A stretch of DNA of 64,000 bases from Brevibacterium album DSM 18261 (GTDB lineage Bacteria; Actinomycetota; Actinomycetes; Actinomycetales; Brevibacteriaceae): contig NZ_AUFJ01000010.1 in the NCBI RefSeq assembly GCF_000426445.1, forward strand, positions 124,001 through 188,000, given 5' to 3'. Shown one piece after another: positions 35,336-45,300 of this stretch; the first letter of the stretch is position 1, and the number at the start of each line of letters is the position of its first letter. The position numbers and the translations under genes were made by a program. Below the pieces are notes generated by a model, which was given only the letters and a program-made list of their open reading frames with translations, searched no databases and was not told the origin of the DNA.

Positions 35336-36751
35336 TCACCGCCGGAAGAGGGAGACGAGCTCGAGGTGGCCGGTGAGCGGGAACAGATCGTGCCCCACCG
35401 CGGAGACGAGCTCGAAGCCGCCGCCGCGCAGTCCCGCGGCATCGCGTGCGAAGGTCGCCGGATCGCAGGACACATAGACGAGCGTCTCCACCGCCGAGGC
35501 CGTCAGCGCCGCGACGACCTCCGCGCCCGCACCCGCCCGCGGCGGGTCGAGCACGGCCGCCCGGGCCGCGGGCATCTCGCCGAGGCGCTCGACCCTCCCG
35601 GTCCGGAACTCCGCGTCGAGGCCGCGGGCGTTCTCCCGCGCGCGCTCGATCGCCTCGGCCGAGCCCTCCACGCCCAGCACGCGGTGTCCGTCCTCGGCCA
35701 GCGCGATGCCGAGCAGACCCGCCCCGCAGTAGAGGTCGAGGACGGTGTCGTCGGAGGCGAGGGCCTCCGCGTCCAGCAGTGTCCGCACGCTGCCTGCGAG
35801 CACGCCCGCAGCATCGCGGTGGACCTGCCAGAAGCCTGCGCCGGACACCCGCAGCGGGCGGCCGAGCCCCGGCACCCGCTCCGTCACGAGACCGGAGCCG
35901 GACACGAGGTCGACGCCGCCCGCCGAGGCGCCGCCCCGGTTGCGCCCACCGCTCCGGTTGCGTCCGCCGCCCCGCCTGCGCGCCGCGCCTCTGCCCGCGC
36001 GCGCCGGGCCGGCAGGTGCCTCCTCGGCGAGGACGCTCCACTCCCCCGCCCAGTCCGCGCTCATGCCCGCGACCCGCGCGGCATGGGCTCCGGCCTCGGG
36101 ACCGCGGAGGACGACGGCCCCGCTGAGCCCGTCCGCGGCGCAGGCGATCTCGAGGCGACGCAGCCCGGGGAAGCGCTCCTGCGCGAGGCCGAGCCCGCTG
36201 ATCTCGCCGACGGCCAGCGGCACCACGTCCCGCTGCAGCGGGATCACGGCATGGCTGCCGGCGGCGTACATGCCCGCACGGCCCTCGGCGTCGACCGCGA
36301 GCTGGACGCGGGTGCGCCAGCGGGTGGCCGCATCAGCTGGCTCGTGCTCCTCCGACCCGGGCAGCGGAACCTCACCGGCCGCCTCGGACGGCGCCGGCAG
36401 CACGCGGAACCCCGCGGCGGCGGGATCGATGCCTCCCAGGCGGCTGAGCTGCGCGGACGCGGCCTCCGCCTTGAGCGTGCGGGAGTGCGCGAGGGTGGTG
36501 TGCGCGAACTCGACGCCGCCGGCGCCCGGCGCGCCCAGCTCCGCCCGGCGGTCGGGCACCCGGTGCGCGCTGGCCTCGAGCACCTCGACGACCTCGGCGC
36601 GCAGGAGCTTCGCCGAGGCCTTCGTCACGCGTGCCGTGACCTCCTCCCCCGGCAGCGCACCGGAGAGGAACACGGGCCGTCCGTCATGGTGGGCGAGCGT
36701 CTCTCCGCCGGCCGCGGGGCGGAGCGCGCGGACTGTGATCAGCGAGTCCAC
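35336..36751 (-). CDS. class I SAM-dependent RNA (uracil-C5) methyltransferase, TrmA/RlmD family
   Basis: About 471 residues. Methylates C5 of uridine in rRNA or tRNA. N-terminal TRAM domain (ITVRALRPAAGGETLAHHDG, LPGEEVTARV), SAM motif TVLDLYCGAGLLGIALAEDG, LDPPRAGAG, and catalytic LVYVSCDPATFARDAAGL with the nucleophile Cys. The Fe-S Cys set of RlmD is not seen. A Gly/Arg-rich insert (about residues 280-305, RRRGGGRNRSGGRNRGG) may aid RNA binding. GTG at 36751 is chosen because GGAGG lies 8 nt upstream and it begins the TRAM domain; an ATG at 36907 would overlap DUF3710 by 53 nt. Confidence 0.85.
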   Translation of the reverse strand: MDSLITVRALRPAAGGETLAHHDGRPVFLSGALPGEEVTARVTKASAKLLRAEVVEVLEASAHRVPDRRAELGAPGAGGVEFAHTTLAHSRTLKAEAASAQLSRLGGIDPAAAGFRVLPAPSEAAGEVPLPGSEEHEPADAATRWRTRVQLAVDAEGRAGMYAAGSHAVIPLQRDVVPLAVGEISGLGLAQERFPGLRRLEIACAADGLSGAVVLRGPEAGAHAARVAGMSADWAGEWSVLAEEAPAGPARAGRGAARRRGGGRNRSGGRNRGGASAGGVDLVSGSGLVTERVPGLGRPLRVSGAGFWQVHRDAAGVLAGSVRTLLDAEALASDDTVLDLYCGAGLLGIALAEDGHRVLGVEGSAEAIERARENARGLDAEFRTGRVERLGEMPAARAAVLDPPRAGAGAEVVAALTASAVETLVYVSCDPATFARDAAGLRGGGFELVSAVGHDLFPLTGHLELVSLFRR

Positions 36752-36854
36752 GGCCCGGGCCTCCGCCTCAGGACGGACCTCCGTCGCAGGAGCCTCCCGC
36801 CCTCCGGCGGCTGCGTGCTCCCCGCCCGGCCGCGTTTCCGGTGCCGCACGGAGA

Positions 36855-37697
36855 TCAGCGGACCTCGGCGATCTCGGGACCCCGTTCGAAGGGGTTGGGA
36901 TCCTCATCGTCCTGCGCCCCGCCCCGGAGCGCGGTTCCCACCGACGCGCCTTCGGCCGGGGCGTCCTCGCCAGCAGCCGCGGCCTGCGGGGCCGTGAGCG
37001 CGATGAGCTCGCGCGGCGGCATCGCCGCATCGCCCCGGCGCACGACAGCGCCGCGGAGCAGATCGACGAGCGCTGCCCGCTCCTCGGCCTTCGTCACGGC
37101 GGTGCCGGAGAAGACGGCGCGGAGGAACCAGCGCGGACCGTCGATGCCCGCGAAACGCGTCACCCGCACGCCCGTCCGCCCGTCCTTGGTGCGGGCCGGC
37201 ACCTGCGAGACGAGCTCGTGTCCGAGGTCCGTGTAGAGCTCATCGGCCTTGCCGCTGCGCTTGCGGACGCTCTCGGCGATCTCCGAGCGCACCGAGCGCC
37301 ACAGGCCCTCGCCCCGCGGGGCGGCGAAGACCTGCAGCTGCATCGCGGCCCGCCCGTTGACGAGCGTGACGGCGAGGATGCGGTCGGTGCGGTCCTCCGT
37401 CTCGAGCCGGACCTGCATGCCGTCGATGACGGGGACGGCGAGGGCGCCGAGGTCGAGGCGATGGCGGTCCGAGGCCTCCTCATCGGCGTCGAAGGGACCG
37501 TTCTCGCTGCGGTCGCGGGGCCCCTCCTTGGGATCGGGCCGCCACTCCTCGTCACCGTCCGGCTCCGCGTCACCGGGAGAATCCGCAGGCTCTGCGGCCT
37601 CCGCACCGGTCTGCGCCGGAGCGGCGTCCGCCTCCTCGGCCGGGCGGCCCGGCTCAGCGGCGGAGGAAGACTTCCGGAAGATATCGAGCAGTCCCAT
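36855..37697 (-). CDS. DUF3710 family protein
   Basis: 280 residues. Conserved actinobacterial family of unknown function that regularly neighbours dut, as here (20 nt downstream of it). The acidic, disordered N-terminal third (residues about 10-75) is followed by the conserved domain: LALG-type start LGALAVPVIDGMQVRLE, QLQVFAAPRGEGLWRSVR, GVRVTRFAGIDGPRWFLRAV and PRELIALTAP. No membrane segment. ATG at 37697, with GAAGGA upstream. Ends with an acidic tail. Confidence 0.88.
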   Translation of the reverse strand: MGLLDIFRKSSSAAEPGRPAEEADAAPAQTGAEAAEPADSPGDAEPDGDEEWRPDPKEGPRDRSENGPFDADEEASDRHRLDLGALAVPVIDGMQVRLETEDRTDRILAVTLVNGRAAMQLQVFAAPRGEGLWRSVRSEIAESVRKRSGKADELYTDLGHELVSQVPARTKDGRTGVRVTRFAGIDGPRWFLRAVFSGTAVTKAEERAALVDLLRGAVVRRGDAAMPPRELIALTAPQAAAAGEDAPAEGASVGTALRGGAQDDEDPNPFERGPEIAEVR

Positions 37698-37717
37698 ACA
37701 TCCTTCTTTCGCGACGG

Positions 37718-38239
37718 TCAGGAACCGAGTCTAGTGCCCTGCGCGCCCTCGGCGTCCGGCGAGCCCGCGAATCCGCCCGTGGAGCCGAAGCCGCCGGTGC
37801 CGCGCACCGTCTCGTCGAGGCTCTCCACGACGGTGAACTCCGCGCGCTCGACGCGCTGGACGACGAGCTGGGCGATCCGGTCGCCCTTCGCGATGCGGTG
37901 GGTGCGCTCGGGATCGAGGTTGACGAGCGCCACCTTCACCTCGCCCCGATAGCCGGCGTCGATGGTGCCGGGGGCGTTCGCCACCGTGATCCCGTGCTTC
38001 GTCGCCAGCCCCGAGCGCGGATGCACGAACCCCGCGCATCCGGCCGGCAGCGCGATCGCGACCCCGGTGGAGACGGCGCGGCGGGCGAAGGGCTCGAGCA
38101 CCACGTCCTCGGCGGCCCGGAGATCGGCACCGGCGTCATCGGCATGCGCGTAGGCGGGCACGGCCGCGGAGGGGTCGAGCAGCCGAAGGGGGACGCGAGG
38201 GGACGGCTGGGGCTGGACCTGCGGGAGGTTCTCGGTCAC
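37718..38239 (-). CDS. dut: dUTP diphosphatase
   Basis: Hydrolyses dUTP to dUMP and PPi, keeping uracil out of DNA and feeding dTMP synthesis. 173 residues. All five trimeric dUTPase motifs: [48 protein letters not shown] and [11 protein letters not shown] at the C-terminus (the P-loop-like arm). GTG start at 38239, with AGGAG 6-7 nt upstream. Leads an operon with DUF3710. Confidence 0.96.
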   Translation of the reverse strand: MTENLPQVQPQPSPRVPLRLLDPSAAVPAYAHADDAGADLRAAEDVVLEPFARRAVSTGVAIALPAGCAGFVHPRSGLATKHGITVANAPGTIDAGYRGEVKVALVNLDPERTHRIAKGDRIAQLVVQRVERAEFTVVESLDETVRGTGGFGSTGGFAGSPDAEGAQGTRLGS

Positions 38240-38307
38240 GGTGTGCTCCTGAGCGGGGGCGGGCGGGCACGGACACTCTAGCGCGGCCGGTATGGGATCA
38301 TGGGAGC

Positions 38308-38754
38308 ATGAGTTCGACCACCGCGGTGCTGTTCAGCGAGAGGCTCCATCCCAGTGCGGGCTGGTCCATCGGGGCGTTCCTCCTCTCCGCCATGACCTCC
38401 CTCCTCCTCATCCCCATCAGCCCATGGGCCGGGGTGGGCCTCGCCCTCCTCGTGATGCTCGCGGTGCTCGCCGGCCTCGTACGGGCCTCGGCGCGCGTGG
38501 TCGTCACGGCGGACACCTTCGTCGCCGGCGGCGCGGCGATCGAGCGGCGCTTCATCACGGGGGCCCAGGGCTTCGACGCGGCGGGCTCCTTCGCCCAGCG
38601 CGGCAGGGAACTCGATGTGCGCGCCTTCCTCATGCTGCGCCCGTGGGTGAGGACGGTGGTGCGGGTGGACATCGCAGACCCCGCCGATCCGACCCCGTAC
38701 TGGCTCGTCTCCACCCGGCGCCCCCGCGAGCTCGCCGCGGCCCTGAACTCCTGA
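38308..38754 (+). CDS. DUF3093 family membrane protein
   Basis: 148 residues. Two hydrophobic segments near residues 19-60 ([37 protein letters not shown]), then a soluble domain ([40 protein letters not shown]) typical of DUF3093, an actinobacterial family regularly found between dut and DUF4193. Divergent from dut with 68 nt between. GGGAG lies directly before the ATG, too close for an ideal ribosome-binding site. Confidence 0.85.
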   Translation: MSSTTAVLFSERLHPSAGWSIGAFLLSAMTSLLLIPISPWAGVGLALLVMLAVLAGLVRASARVVVTADTFVAGGAAIERRFITGAQGFDAAGSFAQRGRELDVRAFLMLRPWVRTVVRVDIADPADPTPYWLVSTRRPRELAAALNS

Positions 38755-38808
38755 GGCCGCGCTCGCCCGCGGCGGGGCGCGGATGACGCCCCCGCCCCGC
38801 ATGCAGGA

Positions 38809-38836
38809 GGCCCCGAACCCACCCGGGTTCGGGGCC
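38809..38836. terminator. bidirectional terminator between DUF3093 and DUF4193
   Basis: Perfect 12-bp stem (38809-38820 with 38825-38836), loop ACCC. It lies between two convergent genes. A second, GC-rich imperfect hairpin sits just before it (about 38769-38800). Confidence 0.85.
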
Positions 38837-38889
38837 CTATGCGGTCCGAGCCGCTCTGCTCAGCCTCAGTGCTCAGCGGATCGCTGCGC

Positions 38890-39183
38890 TCAGCCTGCGC
38901 AGTCGGTGCAGATCATCTCCTCGGCATCCGCCAGCTGGGACCGGTGCCGCACCAGGAAGCACTCCATGCAGGTGAACTCGTCGTTCTGCTTGGGCAGCAC
39001 GCGGACGGAGAGCTCTTCGTTGGACAGATCGGCACCGGGGAGCTCGAAACCCTCCGCGGCCACCGCCTCGTCCTCGTCGACCTGGCTCGCCATCTGCTGG
39101 TTTCGCTGCGCCTTGAGCTCCTCGATGGAGTCGCTCCGGAGCTCCTCGTCCTGCTTCTTCGGCGCATCGTAGTCGGTTGCCAT
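38890..39183 (-). CDS. DUF4193 family zinc-ribbon-like protein
   Basis: 97 residues. Highly conserved small actinobacterial protein: KKQDEELRSDSIEELKAQR at the N-terminus, acidic middle, and a C-terminal Cys set FTCMECFLV ... EEMICTDCAG that probably binds zinc. Function unknown. Regular neighbour of dut and DUF3093. No good ribosome-binding site is seen before the ATG at 39183. Confidence 0.9.
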   Translation of the reverse strand: MATDYDAPKKQDEELRSDSIEELKAQRNQQMASQVDEDEAVAAEGFELPGADLSNEELSVRVLPKQNDEFTCMECFLVRHRSQLADAEEMICTDCAG

Positions 39184-39367
39184 CTGGCGTGATCACACTC
39201 CGCTGATCTGTGGTCGTCAGGACTGGGGTGGAGGCCTTCGTCCGCTGTGTCCCCTGCATTTTGCACGTACACTGCCCCTCGCGCAACACGGATCGGGCAT
39301 CCGGTTCTGTGATTCGCCTCCGATTACCCTCAGAGGCGGCCCCTCAGTTTCCGCAGGGGATTCGCAG

Positions 39368-39712
39368 ATGGGAGAATCGACGGGCGGCGAACCGGCCGCA
39401 CACGAGGAATCGACAGCGGAACGGGGAGGGACAGTGAGCAGATTCAGGGAAGAGCTCGACGGCAGAATCGCGGGGCTCCGGCAGCGGCTCGCAGATGCCC
39501 GCGCCCAGCAGGACGAGCTGAGGGAGTCCGAGCTCCTCACCGACCTCGAGACCCTCATCGACATCGCGGATCGCAGCGATGTCGACACGACGCAGATGGA
39601 GGCCGTCCTGGCCGCGGAGACGGGCGCCCTGCCCGTCATTCCGGACCTCACCGCGGACGACGCGCCCACCGGCCTCGCAGAGGAGCCCGAGGCCTTCACG
39701 GCCACGGACTGA
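39368..39712 (+). CDS. small coiled-coil protein of unknown function
   Basis: 114 residues. Acidic Glu/Ala-rich, with a predicted coiled coil at about residues 25-60 (RFREELDGRIAGLRQRLADA through QDELRESELLTDLETLI). No signal peptide, membrane helix or known domain. ATG at 39368 has AGGGGA 8 nt upstream; a GTG at 39434 with GGGGAGGG before it is a second possible start (92 residues). Convergent with hemH, 15 nt apart. Confidence 0.6.
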   Translation: MGESTGGEPAAHEESTAERGGTVSRFREELDGRIAGLRQRLADARAQQDELRESELLTDLETLIDIADRSDVDTTQMEAVLAAETGALPVIPDLTADDAPTGLAEEPEAFTATD

Positions 39713-39727
39713 CGCCGACCGGCGGGC

Positions 39728-40855
39728 TCAGACCCGCTCGGGCTCCGGCCACACGGGATGCGTGGGGCGCTCGACGGAGCCCAGACAGCAGTCCACCGCG
39801 CACGCGCCCGTTCCCGGACGCAGCGGCCCCTCCGACGTCACGGCAGGCGCCTCGACGGCCTCCCCCCGGACCTCGGCGGCGCGTTCGAGCGCGAGATCGA
39901 CGAGGCCCGCGACGAAGGGCGCACGGGTCCCGACCGTCCCGGCGCGGACGAATCCCATCCCCAGCCGCTCAGCCGTCCGGCGCGCCTCGGTGTCGAGGTC
40001 GAAGGCGACCTCCATATGGTCGGAGACGAAGCCGATCGGCACGAGCACCACCGCGTCCACGCCCTCGGCGGCGAGCTCCTCCATCCGGTCGTTGACGTCC
40101 GGCTCCGACCAGGGCACGTGCGGAGCGCCGGAGCGCGAGCAGAAGACCAGCTCGGAGGGGAGCACGTCCTGCTCCCCGAGTTCGCCCGCGATCCACTCGA
40201 TGAGCGCACGGTGCTGCGCCTCATAGCCGATCGTGCGGGCCTCGGACGCCTTCTGCATGGCGGCGGGGATCGAATGGGTGACGTAGAGGACGCGCTGCGT
40301 CCCGGCATCGAGCCCTCCGGTCAGCCGCGCGAGCTCTGCGAGCCCGTCCCGCACGCATCCGAGCTCCGCCTCGGCGAAGCCGGGATGGTTGTAGTACTGG
40401 CGGATCTTGTCCACGCGCAGCTCCAGCCCCTCCTCCCGCAGCGCGGCGACGGAGCCCGCGAAGTCCTCGCGGTACTGGCGGCACGAGGAATAGCTCGAGT
40501 ACGCGGACGTGTCGATCGCGAGGACCCGGCCGCTGCCGCCGCGCCCGGCGAGCAGGTCGCGGGCGACATCCGTGAGGTAGGGGGCCCAGTTCCGGTTGCC
40601 CCACAGCACCGGCGTCTCGATCCCCCGGCGCTCGAGCTCCGCGCGCAGGGCTGCGAGGAGCGCTCGGTTCTGATCGTTGATGGGCGATCTGCCGCCGAAC
40701 CCGTAGTAGTGCTCCCCCACCTCGACGAGGCGCTCGTCGGGGATGCCGCGGCCGGCCGTCACGTTCTTGAGGAACGGGAGGACGTCCTCCTCCCGTTCCG
40801 GTCCGCCGAAGGACATGAGCAGGAGGGCGTCGAAGGGTGCAAGCTCTGAAGTCAC
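39728..40855 (-). CDS. hemH: coproporphyrin III ferrochelatase
   Basis: Inserts Fe2+ into coproporphyrin III in the Gram-positive haem pathway (CpfC). 375 residues. Motifs: LLLMSFGGPEREEDV, VDKIRQYYNHPGFAEAE, VLYVTHSIPAAMQ (metal-site His), LVPIGFVSDHMEVAFDLDTE (proton-acceptor Glu region). The C-terminal CAVDCC plus an internal Cys (ELGCVRDG) could be the [2Fe-2S] ligands known in actinobacterial enzymes. GTG at 40855: TACCCT lies 7 nt upstream and there is no ribosome-binding site (probable leaderless mRNA). An upstream ATG at 40939 is not supported. Confidence 0.94.
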   Translation of the reverse strand: MTSELAPFDALLLMSFGGPEREEDVLPFLKNVTAGRGIPDERLVEVGEHYYGFGGRSPINDQNRALLAALRAELERRGIETPVLWGNRNWAPYLTDVARDLLAGRGGSGRVLAIDTSAYSSYSSCRQYREDFAGSVAALREEGLELRVDKIRQYYNHPGFAEAELGCVRDGLAELARLTGGLDAGTQRVLYVTHSIPAAMQKASEARTIGYEAQHRALIEWIAGELGEQDVLPSELVFCSRSGAPHVPWSEPDVNDRMEELAAEGVDAVVLVPIGFVSDHMEVAFDLDTEARRTAERLGMGFVRAGTVGTRAPFVAGLVDLALERAAEVRGEAVEAPAVTSEGPLRPGTGACAVDCCLGSVERPTHPVWPEPERV

Positions 40856-41026
40856 GCAGACCAGGGTATCCGCACTCCCCCGCCGGATGCCGCCCGCCTC
40901 CCGGGGCACAGGAGGACCGGTCGCATTCTGCGGGCGCATTCTTCAGCGACTCGCCAGCCGATGTGCGCCGCTGGCGCGGTCCGACGTGACACGATCATGC
41001 GAGAAGACTCTCGAGGAGGAATCCTG

Positions 41027-42352
41027 ATGACCGAGCTGAGCCTGCGCGGCGTGGACGAGGACGAGTCGGTGCTCGTCCTCGAGGATCCCGCGGGAGGCGA
41101 GCACCGGCTGCCCGTCGACGACTCCCTCATCGCAGCCGTGCGCGGCGCGCACCGGCGGCGGGCGGCGAGCGGCGGACCCGGGGAGCCGCTGCGCCCGCGC
41201 GACATCCAGGCCATGATCCGCCAGGGCATGACCGCGGAGGAGATCGCGGAGGAGACCGGCACCGAACTCGCGCACATCCGCGTCTACGAGGGCCCCGTGC
41301 TCGCCGAGCGCGAGCACATCGCCCACCAGGCACGCCGCGTGCTCATCCGCCCCGAGACCGATGCCGCCTCCCCCACCCCACTCGCCGAACTCGCCCTGGA
41401 GCGGCTCAGGCTCCGCGAGGTCGATCCCGAGACGATGGCCTGGGACGCGTGGCGCCGCGCCGACGGCGCCTGGCAGGTGGAGCTGCGCTTCGAGGCCGGC
41501 GCGCGGCTGCGCACCGCCGGCTGGTCGTACTCCCGCGGCTCGGTCCACGCCCTCGACGACGAGGCCCGCTGGCTCTCCGACGCCGGCCCCACGGACTCCG
41601 GCCCCATCCCCGGATACGGCTCCGGGGAGGAGCGGAGGCAGCGCGCCGCCGAGGCAGTGCCCGCCCCCGCCCTGCGCGACCACCAGACGGAGACCGGCCG
41701 CATCCTCGAGAGCCTGCGCCGGCGCCGGGGCGTGACGTCCTCCCAGCACACGAGCGAGATCCCCCTCGGCTCCGGCGAGCCGGGCACGGACGGACCGTCC
41801 GGCGACCGCACCGAGTCCTCGCTGCCGGCCGCCGGCGGCCTGCGGCTCGTGGGCGACGACCGCGACCAGTCGATCGACGGCGCCCACTCCGCACCGAGCG
41901 CTCCCGCCGAGGCCCGTGATGCGGGCATCGTCGCGGTCCCGGCGCCCGAGGGCGGCCCCGAGCGGACTCCGGCCGAGAGGCACCCGGACCAGCACACCGA
42001 GCCCATCGGCACCCCGGACTTCGACGATCCGGAGTTCGCCGGGACGCTCCCCCCGGCTCCGGCTCCCGGCCCTGCGGTGAACGGCGCCCCGGAGGACGAG
42101 GGCGCGGAGGATCCCGGACCGGGCGCCGACCACCCCGTCCTCCTCCGCGGGCTCGGCCCCGAGGCGGACGGGGCTGGCGAGGCGGACGGCACGGACGCAG
42201 GAGCGCCCCTCCCCGATCCCTCCCCTGCGGAGGAGCCCGCCCCCGACGACGGATCTGCGCAGCGGCCCGCGGACGGCGGCGGACGCCGGAAGGGCCGCTC
42301 CTCGGTGCCCAGCTGGGACGAGATCATGTTCGGCGGGCGCCGGAAGGACTGA
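41027..42352 (+). CDS. sepH: septation protein SepH
   Basis: Actinobacterial cell-division protein that binds FtsZ and promotes its assembly (formerly DUF3071). 441 residues. Conserved N-terminal part MTELSLRGVDEDESVLVLED with the helix-turn-helix-like RPRDIQAMIRQGMTAEEIAE, then LRLREVDPETMAWDAWRR. The last 230 residues are low-complexity, Pro/Asp/Gly-rich and likely disordered. ATG at 41027, with GAGGAGGA upstream. Single gene. Confidence 0.92.
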   Translation: MTELSLRGVDEDESVLVLEDPAGGEHRLPVDDSLIAAVRGAHRRRAASGGPGEPLRPRDIQAMIRQGMTAEEIAEETGTELAHIRVYEGPVLAEREHIAHQARRVLIRPETDAASPTPLAELALERLRLREVDPETMAWDAWRRADGAWQVELRFEAGARLRTAGWSYSRGSVHALDDEARWLSDAGPTDSGPIPGYGSGEERRQRAAEAVPAPALRDHQTETGRILESLRRRRGVTSSQHTSEIPLGSGEPGTDGPSGDRTESSLPAAGGLRLVGDDRDQSIDGAHSAPSAPAEARDAGIVAVPAPEGGPERTPAERHPDQHTEPIGTPDFDDPEFAGTLPPAPAPGPAVNGAPEDEGAEDPGPGADHPVLLRGLGPEADGAGEADGTDAGAPLPDPSPAEEPAPDDGSAQRPADGGGRRKGRSSVPSWDEIMFGGRRKD

Positions 42353-42388
42353 GCTCCGCCGCGCAGGCACCGCCGCACGGGCACAGGC

Positions 42389-45300
42389 TCACAGGCGCAC
42401 CCGGACGTCGCCCTCCCGCACGAGCGCTTCGTCGTGCGTGACGAGCACGGTGCAGGACGTCGCGAGCGCTGCGTCGAGGTCGTCCATGACGGCACGCGCG
42501 GTGGGCGGGTCGAGATGGGCGGTCGGTTCGTCGAGGATCACGACCTCGGCCCCGACGAGCAGCGTGCGCGCCACCGCGAGCCGCTGGCGCTGCCCGCCCG
42601 AGAGGTGCGCGCCCCCGGCGCCCACACGGGCGTCGAGGCCCGCCTCCTCGAGCAGCCGGCCCAGCCCCGCCCGCCGCAGCGCGCTCGCCAGCTCCTCCTC
42701 CGTGGGAGCGTCCTCCCGGTCCCGGGCGATGAGGAGATTGCCCCGCAGCGTCGAATCGAAGACGTGCGCCTCCTGCGGGCACCACGCGATGCGCGCGGCG
42801 AGGTCCTCCGGCCGCAGCGAAGCGGCATCGGCCCCGTTGACCTCGACTCTGCCCGCGGAGGGGTCGAGGAACCTCATGAGGGCGCTCACCAGGGTGGTCT
42901 TCCCGGAGCCCGAGGGCCCCGTCACCGCTGTCCGCCCCGGCACGGGGAACCGCGCCGTGAGTCCTGAGAACACGGGGGCCGAGGCGCCCGGCCAGGTCGC
43001 CGAGAGGTCCTCGACCGCGAGACTCTCGATCCGTGCGGGGCCGACCGCTCCTGAGGCGCCCATGCCCTCGAGTCCGGTGCCGGCGAGGTCGCCGTCGTCG
43101 AGACCGGCGAGGACGCAGCGCAGCGCGGGCCACTGCTGCACGGCTCGGAGTGAGTCCAGCAGGGCGTCCACGAGGCCCATGGGCAGGAGCACCGCCACGG
43201 CCAGCAGCTCGCCGCTGAGCTCACCCGCCGCGACTGCCGGTGCGAGCACGCCCACCATGACGGCCGAGGCCGCGATCATGGCAGCCGTCGCGAGCGCTTC
43301 CCCCGCACCGCGGGCGGCGAGCGATCTCCGCTCATGGTCGGACGCCCGCGCATCCGCCCGGGCGAACCCCTCGGCTGCCGCGCGCCACGACCCGTCCGGC
43401 AGCAGGTCCTCCCGGGCGCCGAGCAGTGCGGTGACCCGTGCGAGCACGTCCGCGCGCGCAGGGACCCGGGCGGCAGAGGCCCGCCGGTCGGCGAGCAGAA
43501 CCACCGCCGAGGCCGGCCCGAGCGCCGTCAGCACGGCGGTCAGCGCGACCCAGCCGGCGGCCTCGTGAACGGCGAAGAGCGCCCACACCGCGGCGGCGGA
43601 GACGAGGACCGCGATGAGCGGCGGCATGACGACGCGGGGCACGAGATCGCGCACATCGTCGACGTCCGCGATGAGCGAGCGCAGCGCCCCCTCCCCTCGG
43701 GAGACCCGACGGTCGGCCGTGCCGCGGCGGGCGAGCCCCAGCCACAGGCGGACCCGCAGGCGGGTGAGCGCGGTCAGGACGGCGTCGTGGAGCCAGAGGC
43801 GCTGGACGTAGGCGAGCACTGCCCGTGAGAGCCCGAAGAACCGCACCCCGACGATCGCGACCAGGAGGTACATGATGGGCGGCTGTGCCGAGGCGCGCAC
43901 GATGAGCCAGGCGGAGACCCCCGTGAGCGCAGCTCCCGCGGCCACGGAGGCCGCACCGGCGAGCAGCGCGAGCAGGAACCGGGGCGCGAAGGGGTTGACG
44001 GCGCGCACGAGCCTCCGCAGGACGGCCGGGAGGCGGACCGCCGGGGCGGTGCGCTCAGTTCGCATGGGAGGCGCCGCTGCGGCCGTCCCGGAGGAGACCC
44101 CGGCGGGCGGAGGCGTCTCGGCCGGAGGAGCCCCGGCCGCCGGCACTCCCCCGGCCCTGCGGGGAACCGCGGCCGCAGTGCGCAGCCGCCCCTCCTCGAG
44201 GTGGCCGTGCGCATCGCCGAGGGCCGTGAGGGCCGGGTCGTGCGTCGCCGCGACGACGAGCACGGAGTCGGCCAGCCCGCGGATCCGCTCCCGCACGCGC
44301 GCGGCCGTCACGGCATCGAGATGGGCAGTGGGCTCGTCGAGGAGCACGAGTCCGCATCCGGCGAGGACGGACGCACGCACCCGAGCCAGGACGAGCCGCC
44401 GCTGCTGGCCCGGGCTCAGCGCCTCGCACGGCATCTCCCGCAGCGCGGCCGCATCCCCCGGCAGCTCCTCGCCGTCGAGGCAGGCGAACTCCAGGCACTC
44501 CTCGACGGCCCTCCTGCGCGCACCGGGGTCCTCCCGCAGAGCGGCGGGAAGGCGCAGTGCGATCTCGTCCTCGACCGAGGCCGCGGCGAAGGCGGGCCGC
44601 TGGGGTCCGTACGCCGCTGCCCCCGCACTCCCCGCGGGGACGGCCGTCTCGACTGTGCCGGTCACCTCGGTGCCGTCCTCGTTCCGCACGAGCCCGGCGA
44701 GGACGCCGAGCAGGGTCGACTTCCCCGCGCCCGAAGCGCCGGTGAGCGCCAGCAGGCCGTGCGCGCCGAGCCTCGCACCGGGACACTGCGCGCCGAGCTC
44801 GAGCGAGACCTGACGGAGTACGGGCTCGGCGCGCCCGTCGTACCGGACCCTCAGGTCCGCGACCCGCACGAGGCACCCCTCCGGCGCGGTGACCGGCCCC
44901 GGCGCCGCCGGCCGGTCCGCGAGAGCGCGCACGCGGTCGAAGGCGGCGAGCCCGTTCTCCGTCGAGTGGAAGGCCGCGCCCAGGCGGCGCAGCGGCAGAT
45001 AGCACTCGGGGGCCAGGACGAGGGCGAGCAGGCCGTCCTCGAGCTCCATCGTGCCGTGCACGAGGCGCACGCCCACGAACACCGCGACGACCGCCACGGA
45101 GATCGTCGCGATGAGCTCGAGGGCGAGCGCGGAGAGGAATGCGGTGCGCAGGGTCGCGAGCGTCGTGTCCCGATAGCGCCGCGAGACCTCCTGCAGCGCC
45201 TTCGTCTGCGCGCCGAGGCGGCCGAGGCCCACGAGCACGGGGACTCCGCGGGCCAGCTCGACGAGGTGCGAGGAGAAGCGGTCGAGAGCGGACTGGGCCT

